From Arsenophonus fragariae (GTDB lineage Bacteria > Pseudomonadota > Gammaproteobacteria > Enterobacterales > Enterobacteriaceae), in NCBI GenBank assembly GCA_047291315.1, contig JBDPYZ010000007.1, forward strand, positions 62,001-126,000: a stretch of DNA of 64,000 bases, read 5' to 3'. Shown here piece after piece: positions 45,957 to 54,318 of the stretch. Both the position numbers and the translations under genes were made by a program. The notes beneath the pieces are model-generated. The model ran no database searches and had not been told where the DNA came from. It worked only from the letters and a program-made list of their open reading frames with translations. Every line of letters begins with the position of its first letter. Position 1 is the first letter of the stretch.

Positions 45957-48900
45957 TTAAACTGGGAAAACTTCTCGATGATAGGGAATAGAAAATACAC
46001 GCCCTTTGAAAAGGCAATAGGTTGTATCTCTTTCATGAGGAATAACCATTGAAACCGTCACTGTTTTATCGCCAGCGGGTAGGATAAAAGAAAACTGATT
46101 AAAATAACGTAATTCATCTCGACCACCAAAGATAGTGATGATTCTCCCAACTTCATTTCCATCAACCAGTATTTTTAATCGGTCATCCCACCAATTATGA
46201 TGTACACTATAAAACATGCACAACATACTATTCCTTAAACTAAAAACATCCGTCTTATCGTTTTCCGTTGCTGTTCCCGTCACCCAAACATTACAGGGAA
46301 CCGAACGCTGCTGAATTTTAAATAATGGGATGGGCTCAGAATTATTTGTATTCACACGGATTATAAGCTCTTCTGAAAAAGTCGTAATCGGCCCATCGAT
46401 TCTATCTGCGCGAATAGTGCCCTTAAAGTTACCATCAGCACCATCAATAGTTCCCCTAAAAACAGCCTGGTTAAATTCAGCGTTGCCATTTCGTCCATCT
46501 ATCTTGAATCCTGTTTCCCCCGCCTGATAATTTTTCGACTGGATAACAGAATCGATTAATAGCTCCTGAATACCTGCTTTATCAATAAATACAGAACGCA
46601 AAAAAACTTGACCATCTTTTATGACGAACATCGGCACTTTTTTGCCATTAACTGGGTTGTAGATGATGAACGTTCGTGCGCTAAAGCCAATTTGAGTACT
46701 GACTTTTCCATTTTTTAATTCAGCACCCATCACCATACCCGCATCATAGTCAACACCGTCGTAGTGGATCTTGACCAGATTAGTAAAAGTTGCAGAAGCC
46801 TCACCCTTCTTCAGGTCATACTTCGCCTGTAGCGAGTTTTGTGCTGCCGCCCAAGACTTATCCGCTGCTGCCAAGGAATTATCAGCCGTTGCTCTGACCT
46901 GATGTATGGATTCTGCTAAAGCTTTGGTTTCTGTAACGACATAATTATCAACCCTGACAATTTCAGCCTTCATCTTGCCGTTTTCACGTACAAAGTGCTG
47001 AAAGTTTCCGTTAAGACCTTTTGCATTTTCAAGTGTCGCTTCGTTACTGCTGTCGATGCCTGATTTAAGCTGCTTAATTGCTTCTGTGTCGTTAACTTTT
47101 TCTGAAATTTCGTCAATAATACTACTAGCATCAAATGCGGATTCACCCAGAACAAATTCTGTCCACGGCGACTGATTACCCGATTTGTCAACCAGTCTTG
47201 CTCGAAAATAAAAAACCACTCCCGCTGCCAAACCTGACATTTCATGTGTCTTTAACGGATAAGGGATATCAGCCAATAACATCAAGCCTTCACCATCATT
47301 GGTTTTGCTATACTGTATCTCTGTTTTTAACGTGTCTTCCGTGTTTTCACGAAATCCCCAATTCAGCTTAATACCAAAGACTAACGTGGACGCTCGGAAA
47401 TTAATAGGTATGGGCAGTTCACCTTCTTTCCCTTTCAACACTGTCTCAGGCGCATTCGACCATATTGATGAAATATCAAACGAATTAACGGCTCTTACCC
47501 GCACCTGATAACGTCCAGCATAAATTCCCTGCACCTCAAATCCCAATGTTGAAGTCCGTAGAACGGATACCCAGTTGTTATTTCCTCTTCGCCATTGTGC
47601 TTCATAAGCAACAGCATTCTCAGAAGCGTCCCAATCGGCGCTTAATGTTGTGATGGCAATGCCTTGATTAATTTGGATATATGCAGAAATACGTACGTTT
47701 TTTGGCGGCACCTGAACGCCAGGCGGAATGACGGTGATGGGTCTTTTATCAATTCGGGCTCCCGAATCAATATGCGCATACTTATTCGGATTATAAAAAG
47801 CGCCTGTGATTGTGTAAGTATTATCCGCATTATCCGATATGCTAATGACCCGATAGAACTGAATGGCCAAATCATTCGCATCCACCGTCCACACCGCATT
47901 TTTCTCTACCGGTTGGGAATAAGCCGTCGTCACCGTAATCATCTTACCGTTTACCGTTTGTACCGTTCTCCCTTCTGATTCTCCATCAGGTAAATTAATG
48001 ATGAGCCGGTCACCGGGTTTAATGTCAGCCTTTCTGTCGAGGGTGACTTTCCTGTCATCCACAGCTGAAACTCGCCCACCAATAACACGCCCCGCCAGAT
48101 CCGCATCCGCCACGCCAATAATATGCCCCGGTGAAGGGACAGCACCTTCTAACCCTGTCGAAAAAGTAATCATTCGGTCATACGCATTGGTTAACAATAA
48201 CCAACGCCCTCGACGGTTAGCTTCTGATTGCCGAGTACATCCAATCGCAGAAATATCGGTTTTACGAACACCATAGCGGCGCTGCAATTTGTTATCAGAC
48301 ACGGCCTCAATTGCATCATGGCTGTGGTTATCTGCATCCGAATAAGAAACTAGCACTTGTGTATAACGATTTTCCTGGCTGCCACCTGAGTACTCAGGCT
48401 TACCGCCGACTATGTTAGCCTGAGTGAAAATCCGGAATACATCCGATGGCATATCCGCCACCGCTTTGATTGAATTATCAGCCCAGTAGGTCATGCCTCT
48501 AAAAATGCCTGCAATATCCCGCAACACCTGATAAGCCGATCCCTGAGATTGAATGTAAATATCACATAAAAAGCGAGGTTCTTTACCTGAACCACCCTGA
48601 CCGTCAGGGATTTTTTCATCACAATATTGTGCTATCTGGTACAAATCCCATTTATCAATCTGGGTGGCATTAATTCTCTCACCACAACCGTAGCGATTAT
48701 TCAGGACTAAATCATAAAAAATCCAGGCGGGATTATTCGTCGCTGCCAGTTTGAAGGCGCCATTCCATACGCCAATATAATTTCGATTAACCGGATCATA
48801 GTTTGAGGGTACCTTTACCCGTAACCCACCTTTTGGACGAAGACTGACTTTCGGAATACGATTATTAAACTGCCGGGCGTTAAACGTAATAAATAGTAAT

Positions 48901-49571
48901 GCCGTATTAGGGTACCTGAGTTTAGCGTCAATCACTTCAGTAATGGTGGAGATATTCACTTTATCTGCAATGCGAGCCGTATTTTTATTCGAGGTCAAGC
49001 GACGAACTCGCAATTGCCAGCCTGTCTGGGCAACGGGTAAATCGATACGGTGCGTACGCTGATATTCACTGGTTGTTTTTCCATCAAAGGCCGCATGCAG
49101 CACTTCTTTGTAGCCACTTCCATCCGTCGACAGGTCAATGGCATAATCAATACAGTAACCTGATGTATCACCATTATCATGTTGTTCAAGGAGTTGAGGC
49201 ACAGAGAAACGTAACCGAATAGCCGATAGCTGGATATTATTTATCGACCTGACATAAGGCTGATCATCTTTTAACTCCCTGTTGATACTGATTTCGTTAT
49301 CAACTGTCGGAATGCCTTTGATATATTCCTGTTGCTCGCTGCCTGGACGGAACTCCCACGTCACGCCCTCAAAATTTTTACTGCCGTCAGGATTGCCAAT
49401 CGGCGTACCATCCAGAAAAACACGGGTAGCATCTAATCCGCCAACTATTTCACCCTCAGAAATAGCAAAGAGTAATTTTGCGGTTGATTCCGACAAAAGG
49501 CTATCGGGTGACTCTACAGGTTTATGCCCACCATCTTCACCGCCTTTCACCCCAAAAATAAGATTTGCCAT
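45957..49571 (-). CDS. Tail tip / host specificity protein J
   Basis: Large tail-tip protein of the lambda J type, 1204 residues, that forms the tip hub and contacts the receptor. The N-terminal part starts with GVKGGEDGGHKPVESPDSLL and contains ISEGEIVGGLDATRVFLDGT, typical for J. A central tail-protein region spans about 80-560. Fibronectin type III-like domains cover about 610-820. A long helical region (about 830-960) comes before the C-terminal fibre-like domain. The frame is complete. It follows gene I on the same strand. Confidence 0.93.
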   Translation of the reverse strand: MANLIFGVKGGEDGGHKPVESPDSLLSESTAKLLFAISEGEIVGGLDATRVFLDGTPIGNPDGSKNFEGVTWEFRPGSEQQEYIKGIPTVDNEISINRELKDDQPYVRSINNIQLSAIRLRFSVPQLLEQHDNGDTSGYCIDYAIDLSTDGSGYKEVLHAAFDGKTTSEYQRTHRIDLPVAQTGWQLRVRRLTSNKNTARIADKVNISTITEVIDAKLRYPNTALLFITFNARQFNNRIPKVSLRPKGGLRVKVPSNYDPVNRNYIGVWNGAFKLAATNNPAWIFYDLVLNNRYGCGERINATQIDKWDLYQIAQYCDEKIPDGQGGSGKEPRFLCDIYIQSQGSAYQVLRDIAGIFRGMTYWADNSIKAVADMPSDVFRIFTQANIVGGKPEYSGGSQENRYTQVLVSYSDADNHSHDAIEAVSDNKLQRRYGVRKTDISAIGCTRQSEANRRGRWLLLTNAYDRMITFSTGLEGAVPSPGHIIGVADADLAGRVIGGRVSAVDDRKVTLDRKADIKPGDRLIINLPDGESEGRTVQTVNGKMITVTTAYSQPVEKNAVWTVDANDLAIQFYRVISISDNADNTYTITGAFYNPNKYAHIDSGARIDKRPITVIPPGVQVPPKNVRISAYIQINQGIAITTLSADWDASENAVAYEAQWRRGNNNWVSVLRTSTLGFEVQGIYAGRYQVRVRAVNSFDISSIWSNAPETVLKGKEGELPIPINFRASTLVFGIKLNWGFRENTEDTLKTEIQYSKTNDGEGLMLLADIPYPLKTHEMSGLAAGVVFYFRARLVDKSGNQSPWTEFVLGESAFDASSIIDEISEKVNDTEAIKQLKSGIDSSNEATLENAKGLNGNFQHFVRENGKMKAEIVRVDNYVVTETKALAESIHQVRATADNSLAAADKSWAAAQNSLQAKYDLKKGEASATFTNLVKIHYDGVDYDAGMVMGAELKNGKVSTQIGFSARTFIIYNPVNGKKVPMFVIKDGQVFLRSVFIDKAGIQELLIDSVIQSKNYQAGETGFKIDGRNGNAEFNQAVFRGTIDGADGNFKGTIRADRIDGPITTFSEELIIRVNTNNSEPIPLFKIQQRSVPCNVWVTGTATENDKTDVFSLRNSMLCMFYSVHHNWWDDRLKILVDGNEVGRIITIFGGRDELRYFNQFSFILPAGDKTVTVSMVIPHERDTTYCLFKGRVFSIPYHREVFPV

Positions 49572-49622
49572 ATTTTACCCATAAAAAAAGTCGCCTTAGC
49601 AACTTAATGTCAATGATTGATA

Positions 49623-50231
49623 CTATCTTTGGTCTTCGGTGTAAATCCCTGCTGATATGATTGCCCCACCTATCTCTTTTCTATCCAGTGTATACAGTAA
49701 CGGCACCGGATTGCCTTGAGCGGTGGTATTTACCGCACCGCCAAATGCATAAGAGGGTTTATTATCCGCATCCTGACGGATTGAAGCGCCGGGCGGCTGA
49801 GGTGACAACATTTGCGCTATACCGCCTAATGCCATTGAAGCACCACCCATAGCTAATGCCCCGCCCATGAAGCCAGCTGCCCCAAATGCTGCCCATCCGG
49901 CAGGACCTAACATCATTGCCGCGCCTATCATGGCCACCCCTAACATCGTCTGAAAGAAGCCACCTGGTTTGCTGCCCTTAATTATCGGCGCTATTCGAAT
50001 ATCCTCTTTTGTGTTCAGGTGAAATTCATCTTCGCCAATATTCCTTTTCCCCTTGAAGACAGCAAACTCAATTCCCTTCAAATGCGCATCAGCCAGATAA
50101 CGTTCAAAGCCTGAATAAAGCACACACAACGCTTTAATCGCTTCTCTCGGTGAGCTAACCGCTAATTGATGGACACGGCCAAACTTTACGCCCAGTTTTC
50201 CATATAACCGAACAGTGCTTAGTTCATTCAT
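49623..50231 (-). CDS. Tail assembly protein I
   Basis: Lambda I-type tail assembly protein of 202 residues. The N-terminal ubiquitin-like part contains VRLYGKLGVKFGRVHQLAVS and is followed by a glycine/alanine-rich hydrophobic segment (AMIGAAMMLGPAGWAAFGAA). The C-terminus has YAFGGAVNTTAQGNPVPLLY, a family hallmark. I use the ATG at 50231, which overlaps the K stop as ATGA. Confidence 0.9.
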   Translation of the reverse strand: MNELSTVRLYGKLGVKFGRVHQLAVSSPREAIKALCVLYSGFERYLADAHLKGIEFAVFKGKRNIGEDEFHLNTKEDIRIAPIIKGSKPGGFFQTMLGVAMIGAAMMLGPAGWAAFGAAGFMGGALAMGGASMALGGIAQMLSPQPPGASIRQDADNKPSYAFGGAVNTTAQGNPVPLLYTLDRKEIGGAIISAGIYTEDQR

Positions 50232-50941
50232 ATCCACGCTTTCCTTCTGACAATTTTGACGGTCCGGTCACGCCAGTAATCACTATAGGGAGTGACACGG
50301 CTTAGTTGTCCGTATAAATGATGTAAAAGCATGCTGTTATCCAGCAAAACACCTGCATGATTTGGTACATCAGCCTGAACCTGCATAATGACCACGTCAC
50401 CGACTTTAGGAGTATCATTAATTTCGACAAAGCCTTCTTTTAGATAGTTATCCATATAACGGTTTTCGCCTTGTTCCCACCATGGATAAGTCACACTATA
50501 GTTATTTAACGTAATATCGTGTTCTTGCCGAAAATAATCAACAATCAGTGTCCAGCAGTCCGAGTAACCCAAAACAAACGCTCGACCCGTTAATTCACGC
50601 TCACTTATTGGTTGAATAGTGCGCAAATCACCCTCTGGCCAAGACACAATTATCCACGGTAATTCACTGGCATCACACTGCAAATAATCAATTTCACTCG
50701 GTTGCGTCGTCACGCCGTCGCCACAATGAGAATGCACGATAGCAATAGGCGTTCCCCAGTCTTCGGCATTGGTATAGTCTTCCGGTGATAATTCAAAATG
50801 TTCAGTCGGATTTGAAGCAAGATTACGGCAAGGAAAATAGTGTTTTACACGGCTTTTTTGACAAATAACCCCACAGGCTTCCTGCGGAAATTCCATTTTA
50901 ACATGGCTAAATATCGCTTCAGTGAGACCTTTTGTTATCAT
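50228..50941 (-). CDS. Tail protein K (JAMM and NlpC/P60 domains)
   Basis: Two-domain peptidase-like tail protein of 237 residues, lambda K type. The N-terminal Mov34/JAB domain has the metal motif IVHSHCGDGVTTQPSEID. The C-terminal NlpC/P60 domain has the catalytic cysteine in YSDCWTLIVDYF and the histidine in VPNHAGVLLDN. It may help cell-wall passage during infection or tail tip maturation. It overlaps L by four bases. Confidence 0.92.
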   Translation of the reverse strand: MITKGLTEAIFSHVKMEFPQEACGVICQKSRVKHYFPCRNLASNPTEHFELSPEDYTNAEDWGTPIAIVHSHCGDGVTTQPSEIDYLQCDASELPWIIVSWPEGDLRTIQPISERELTGRAFVLGYSDCWTLIVDYFRQEHDITLNNYSVTYPWWEQGENRYMDNYLKEGFVEINDTPKVGDVVIMQVQADVPNHAGVLLDNSMLLHHLYGQLSRVTPYSDYWRDRTVKIVRRKAWI

Positions 50942-51681
50942 CGTATTAACCCTGCTGCTGGGAATCCACCAAAATCTAATGGGGCATTTTCCCCAAACCG
51001 CTTTTTACAATCACTCAGCAGCCCACCGCAAACATCTAATACAGGGTCATCAACCGGATTTCCTTTCTCATCAAAATATCGATTTCCGTTGTAGGCGCAT
51101 CCATTACCTGAGCGATACCCGCCACGCATGCACCAGTAACATAGATTATGTATCTGGCGCACTGGCAACATAACGCCTTGTAAATCGAAAGGGCAAGAGA
51201 GTTCAAATTCCACAAAACTGCCCGCCACTTCGTGACTTTTTCGGTCAACATAAAATACCTGTTTAAAGCACTCATCCGGATTAGCCGTTAGGTTATCGTC
51301 AGGGAAATTTTTACTATCTAGATAATGCGAAAAAGTCTCAAAAATGGTCACTTTCGCCTGAACCATATCATCAAACTGTAAACAGAGTGACGATATCAGA
51401 CTATCCATATTCCCCACCTTTAATATCGGTCTGGCTGGACTTCCCTCACCGCTTTTTGACAGCCCTGAAATCTCATAAGGCCATGCGCCATATTCGTTAC
51501 CTTGCCACCAGATAGGTTTAGGCTTTAATTCGCCTTCTGCCTGTTCAATCTCTTCGGGTGTATGGCGAAAATTGTAAGCATGAAAGCGCAATACCGGGCC
51601 ACCAAAGGCACTGCCGTCAACGTCCACTAACTGGATTTTTTCACCCGGTGCTAATTGTTGCACATCAGAAACCATAGTCAT
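50938..51681 (-). CDS. Minor tail protein L
   Basis: Lambda L-type tail-tip protein of 247 residues. Conserved parts include PGEKIQLVDVDGSAFGGPVL near the start and the cysteine-rich C-terminal half (LSCPFDLQGVMLPVRQIHNL, CYWCMRGGYRSGNGCAYNG, CKKRF), which in lambda L holds an iron-sulfur cluster. The start overlaps the end of the broken gene M as ATGA. Confidence 0.92.
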   Translation of the reverse strand: MTMVSDVQQLAPGEKIQLVDVDGSAFGGPVLRFHAYNFRHTPEEIEQAEGELKPKPIWWQGNEYGAWPYEISGLSKSGEGSPARPILKVGNMDSLISSLCLQFDDMVQAKVTIFETFSHYLDSKNFPDDNLTANPDECFKQVFYVDRKSHEVAGSFVEFELSCPFDLQGVMLPVRQIHNLCYWCMRGGYRSGNGCAYNGNRYFDEKGNPVDDPVLDVCGGLLSDCKKRFGENAPLDFGGFPAAGLIR

Positions 51682-52019
51682 GCTGAGAAAGCCTCCTCAA
51701 ACGTCGCCGATATTTTCATCACAACACCGGCAAAAGGGGTCATGCGAATCGAATCTGCTTTCACCCGATACAGCCCCTTCACACCAAAAGGCGGCACCCA
51801 GATAAAGGACTTCACCGTATGGTGACGAATAAAATCAAAGATGGGTATCATCTGGTCTTTTTTGCCTAAATACGAGAAGGGCCATGATTGCGTTTCGGGA
51901 TGAATACCTTCAGCCGATACTTGTTTATAACCTTCACCAAATTCAACTTCTTTGATTCTGTGCCTGAATTCTCCCGTGGGACTGTCCTGGATTTGCGTTC
52001 GCCATGTAAATTAATCCAT
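51678..52019 (-). pseudogene. Minor tail protein M, nonsense at codon 3
   Basis: The minus strand reads ATG GAT TAA at 52019 after a GGAG motif, then stays open to the stop at 51678. The frame contains FTWRTQIQDSPTGEFRHRIK, VEFGEGYKQVSAEGIHP, VKSFIWVPPFGVKGLYRVK and SATFEEAFSA, an M-type tail protein of about 113 codons. The only lesion is the TAA at codon 3; no in-frame ATG follows until about codon 56. A single base change (from AAA, GAA or CAA) would explain it. Confidence 0.8.
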
Positions 52020-52053
52020 TGGCTTGGTCTCCGTAAATAAAAAAAGCCACCGA

Positions 52054-52659
52054 TTAAGTGACTTTTTTGTTCTTTAGTAGAATTAATCTATCAATTTTAC
52101 CTTTCAATTTTACCTTTGAATGCATTTCAAGGTGTTTTAAAGAACTAAACACCGAGCCATGGAGATCTACTAATCTTCCTGTTAACTCTGCATCTATTTT
52201 TGTATTTAATCTTCTCAATGATGGAGAAAGAGATTGATTCCATATCGTTCTAACCCTGCTAATGTGAGTAAATACTGTTGTGATGTTTCTAAGCAGCAAA
52301 TGCTCATCCAAACTACTTCCATTAAGTTCTCTATCCAAAATGTCCAGCACCCATTTACGAAATAGTTTGGCTATTGGAGTCGTTGCAAACATCGCAATCA
52401 AATGAGCACCTCGAAGTGAAAATAACCTCACCAACATATCAATTTCACCTGTTTTTCTAACGACCGTCATATTGACGGTCATTGTCATTGAATCAGTAAA
52501 TTCATCTGCATTACGCGAATAAACCCGACTGACATTATCTGTTCTGCTATAACCCAATGCTTGTGCAAGCTCAGTAGACGTAAGCCAAATTTGACCACTA
52601 TCAACAACAGGATTAAAGGTAAAATTCTGAAAAGTTAGCGTAGTTATGGCATTATTCAT
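52054..52659 (-). CDS. BRO-N domain phage protein
   Basis: A 201-residue protein with an N-terminal BRO-N domain: SGQIWLTSTELAQALGYSRT, then LFSLRGAHLIAMFATTPIAK and FRKWVLDILDRE. The C-terminal part is a basic helical region without a known domain. BRO-N proteins in phages act as antirepressors or related regulators. It overlaps the upstream Rha/KilAC gene by four bases (ATGA) and is last in a three-gene unit. Confidence 0.82.
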   Translation of the reverse strand: MNNAITTLTFQNFTFNPVVDSGQIWLTSTELAQALGYSRTDNVSRVYSRNADEFTDSMTMTVNMTVVRKTGEIDMLVRLFSLRGAHLIAMFATTPIAKLFRKWVLDILDRELNGSSLDEHLLLRNITTVFTHISRVRTIWNQSLSPSLRRLNTKIDAELTGRLVDLHGSVFSSLKHLEMHSKVKLKGKIDRLILLKNKKVT

Positions 52660-53492
52660 GCTGCCACCTCGACGCTTAACAATTTTGCCAATTTAGCAAT
52701 CCTTTTAGGTGTGATACGAACCTGTGTTTTTGTTTCATTAATGCCATCAGTTCGAGTAATCGTTGTCACTTTATGTTCAATCAATCCCTGTTGAATCTTG
52801 TCCTGATAACCAATCCACGGGCTACCTAATCGTCTGTAAATCCATTTGTTTTCACTCAGGAAATCAAATAGGTCTTTGGGACGTAGTTGTAACTGCTTAG
52901 CAGTATCAGTTACACACATAGCACCATCTGACTTAGCGATGAGCTCTAAGGCTGCCACATCGGGCTTCATTTCTGCGATTCGATGATCACGCTCAAGGAT
53001 TTTTTCGCTATAATTTAGCAACAAGCCTCTCATTACAGCCGGATCATTTAATGCAACCATAGGATCAACAATCGGTTTTACTTGACTAGTTTCAAGACAA
53101 AACCAACGTTTAATTACAGCAGCACGACGCTTAACATCATAGCCAGTTACTAAAACCTCTGAATGATAACGGTCAAGACTAAATTCAGAAACATAACCCC
53201 AAATATCAAAGGTGACATAAATCCCTTTTTTGATAGTAACTGATTGATTTTTAACATGATGGAAAAATCCGTCATCTTTCGAAATAGAATAAAGTTGAAA
53301 TAGCATATTCCAGATATCAACATGGACATCAGCTTTTTTCTTACCCGTTAATTCAGCAATCTCACTGCTCGACATAGTGACATTTTGTGTTGTAACTGCT
53401 AAAGTATTCATGTTGTTAATCTCGCTGCAAATGGTTAACTCATTTGAAACCCTAACTGTTCCCGCAGTTGGGGTTTTGTTGTTTTTATGCAT
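52656..53492 (-). CDS. Rha-family / KilAC antirepressor
   Basis: A 278-residue phage regulator. The N-terminal Rha-type domain reads VTMSSSEIAELTGKKKADVH with GIYVTFDIWGYVSEFSLDRY. The C-terminal ANT/KilAC domain (about 185-278) includes ITDTAKQL-like CVTDTAKQLQLRPKDLFDFL and RRLGSPWIGYQDKIQQGLIE followed by TQVRITPKRIAKLAKLL. It starts eight bases inside the end of the small ribbon-helix-helix gene, implying coupled translation. In P22 the homologous position is held by ant. Confidence 0.85.
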   Translation of the reverse strand: MHKNNKTPTAGTVRVSNELTICSEINNMNTLAVTTQNVTMSSSEIAELTGKKKADVHVDIWNMLFQLYSISKDDGFFHHVKNQSVTIKKGIYVTFDIWGYVSEFSLDRYHSEVLVTGYDVKRRAAVIKRWFCLETSQVKPIVDPMVALNDPAVMRGLLLNYSEKILERDHRIAEMKPDVAALELIAKSDGAMCVTDTAKQLQLRPKDLFDFLSENKWIYRRLGSPWIGYQDKIQQGLIEHKVTTITRTDGINETKTQVRITPKRIAKLAKLLSVEVAA

Positions 53493-53637
53493 TAATTAAA
53501 CCATCTTCTTTTAAAGTGCAGCGCACCCGACTTACTATCTCCTTGCTGTAAGACCTATCACTCTTATTCGCTAACTTCCTTAACAATTTTTCTATCTCGT
53601 CAGGGAAACGAACGGATGAAGGTTTTGATACTTTCAT
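53485..53637 (-). CDS. Arc-like ribbon-helix-helix repressor (50 aa)
   Basis: Small protein of 50 residues starting at 53637 after AAGGAG. The start reads MKVSKPSSVRFPDEIEKLLR and continues KLANKSDRSYSKEIVSRVR. The pattern of a short beta strand (PSSVRFP) and two helices is that of Arc/MetJ-type DNA-binding proteins. It overlaps the next gene by eight bases (ATGCATAA). It faces a second protein of the same fold across a shared promoter region, as Arc and Mnt do in the P22 immI region. Confidence 0.75.
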   Translation of the reverse strand: MKVSKPSSVRFPDEIEKLLRKLANKSDRSYSKEIVSRVRCTLKEDGLINA

Positions 53638-53667
53638 ATTTTCTCCTTTTGTATGTGGTATGCATAC

Positions 53668-53714
53668 ATATTACATAGGTACGCATTGATAGTCAATAGA
53701 TACCCACATATTCT
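53668..53714. promoter_or_regulatory. Overlapping divergent promoters with palindromic centre
   Basis: On the minus strand TTGACT and TAATAT are 17 bases apart (53691-53696 and 53668-53673). On the plus strand TTGATA and TATTCT are also 17 bases apart (53686-53691 and 53709-53714). The two -35 boxes share the palindrome TTGATAGTCAA. A second palindrome, GTATGCATAC, lies at 53658-53667 next to the minus -10. One operator in the centre could control both directions. Confidence 0.6.
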
Positions 53715-53739
53715 GTAAATAAAACTTACGGATTAGAAT

Positions 53740-53991
53740 ATGTCAGAAAGAAAATACAAAAATCCACAGGTTAATTTAAGATTACCTGTGGAACTAAAAA
53801 ATAGAATTAATGAGTTAGCTAACGTTAATGGGAGATCGGCCAATCAGGAAATGGTCGCTGCAATAGAGGCTTGGGTGAAACAAAACAAAAATGTTCAAGA
53901 ATTGACTATCTCTGACTTAACTAATCGTATTATAGCGCTAGAAAATCAAATCCAAATTTTGAAAGACACTCTCGAAAAAAGTAATCTGTAG
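53740..53991 (+). CDS. Arc/Mnt-type ribbon-helix-helix protein
   Basis: An 83-residue DNA-binding protein. The N-terminal half, NPQVNLRLPVELKNRINELA and GRSANQEMVAAIEAWV, is a classic Arc-family fold. The C-terminal half is a heptad-rich helix (LTNRIIALENQIQILKDTLE) that could mediate tetramer formation, as the coiled tail of Mnt does. It is transcribed away from the antirepressor operon. Likely represses one or both of the divergent promoters. Confidence 0.82.
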   Translation: MSERKYKNPQVNLRLPVELKNRINELANVNGRSANQEMVAAIEAWVKQNKNVQELTISDLTNRIIALENQIQILKDTLEKSNL

Positions 53992-54054
53992 TAGATTAGA
54001 CTTGATCTGACAGTTATCACATTAATAACGAGTAACTGTCAGTTTAGCTACAGC

Positions 54055-54318
54055 TTAAAACTTACACCCTACACCAGCAGTAAATGCATTGGTTTTCCAG
54101 CCGCCAGAGCCAGACTGTTCATAACCTATATCAAGGGTAACGCCTTGATAAACATTTATTTGCATTCCAGCACCATAGGCTAAATCGGTGTTACTTTTTG
54201 AAAACGTTTTTTTACCATATTTAGTTACATCTAAATCAAAGTTCACATTGTTATAGCCAAAACCCACTAATCCAAAAACGCTAACGTATTCATTGATTCC
54301 ATAAGATGGACCCGCCAG
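54055..54318 (-). pseudogene. Truncated OmpX/Ail/Lom outer-membrane protein
   Basis: C-terminal beta-strands of a Lom-type barrel: AGPSYGINEYVSVFGLVGFG, YGAGMQINVYQGVTLDIGYE and the terminal FTAGVGCKF, with the final aromatic residue typical for barrel proteins. The signal peptide and first half are missing. Its upstream side runs directly into the capsid gene, so the N-terminal part was replaced or deleted. Frame-compatible starts upstream lie inside capsid sequence and would not give a secreted protein. Confidence 0.78.
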
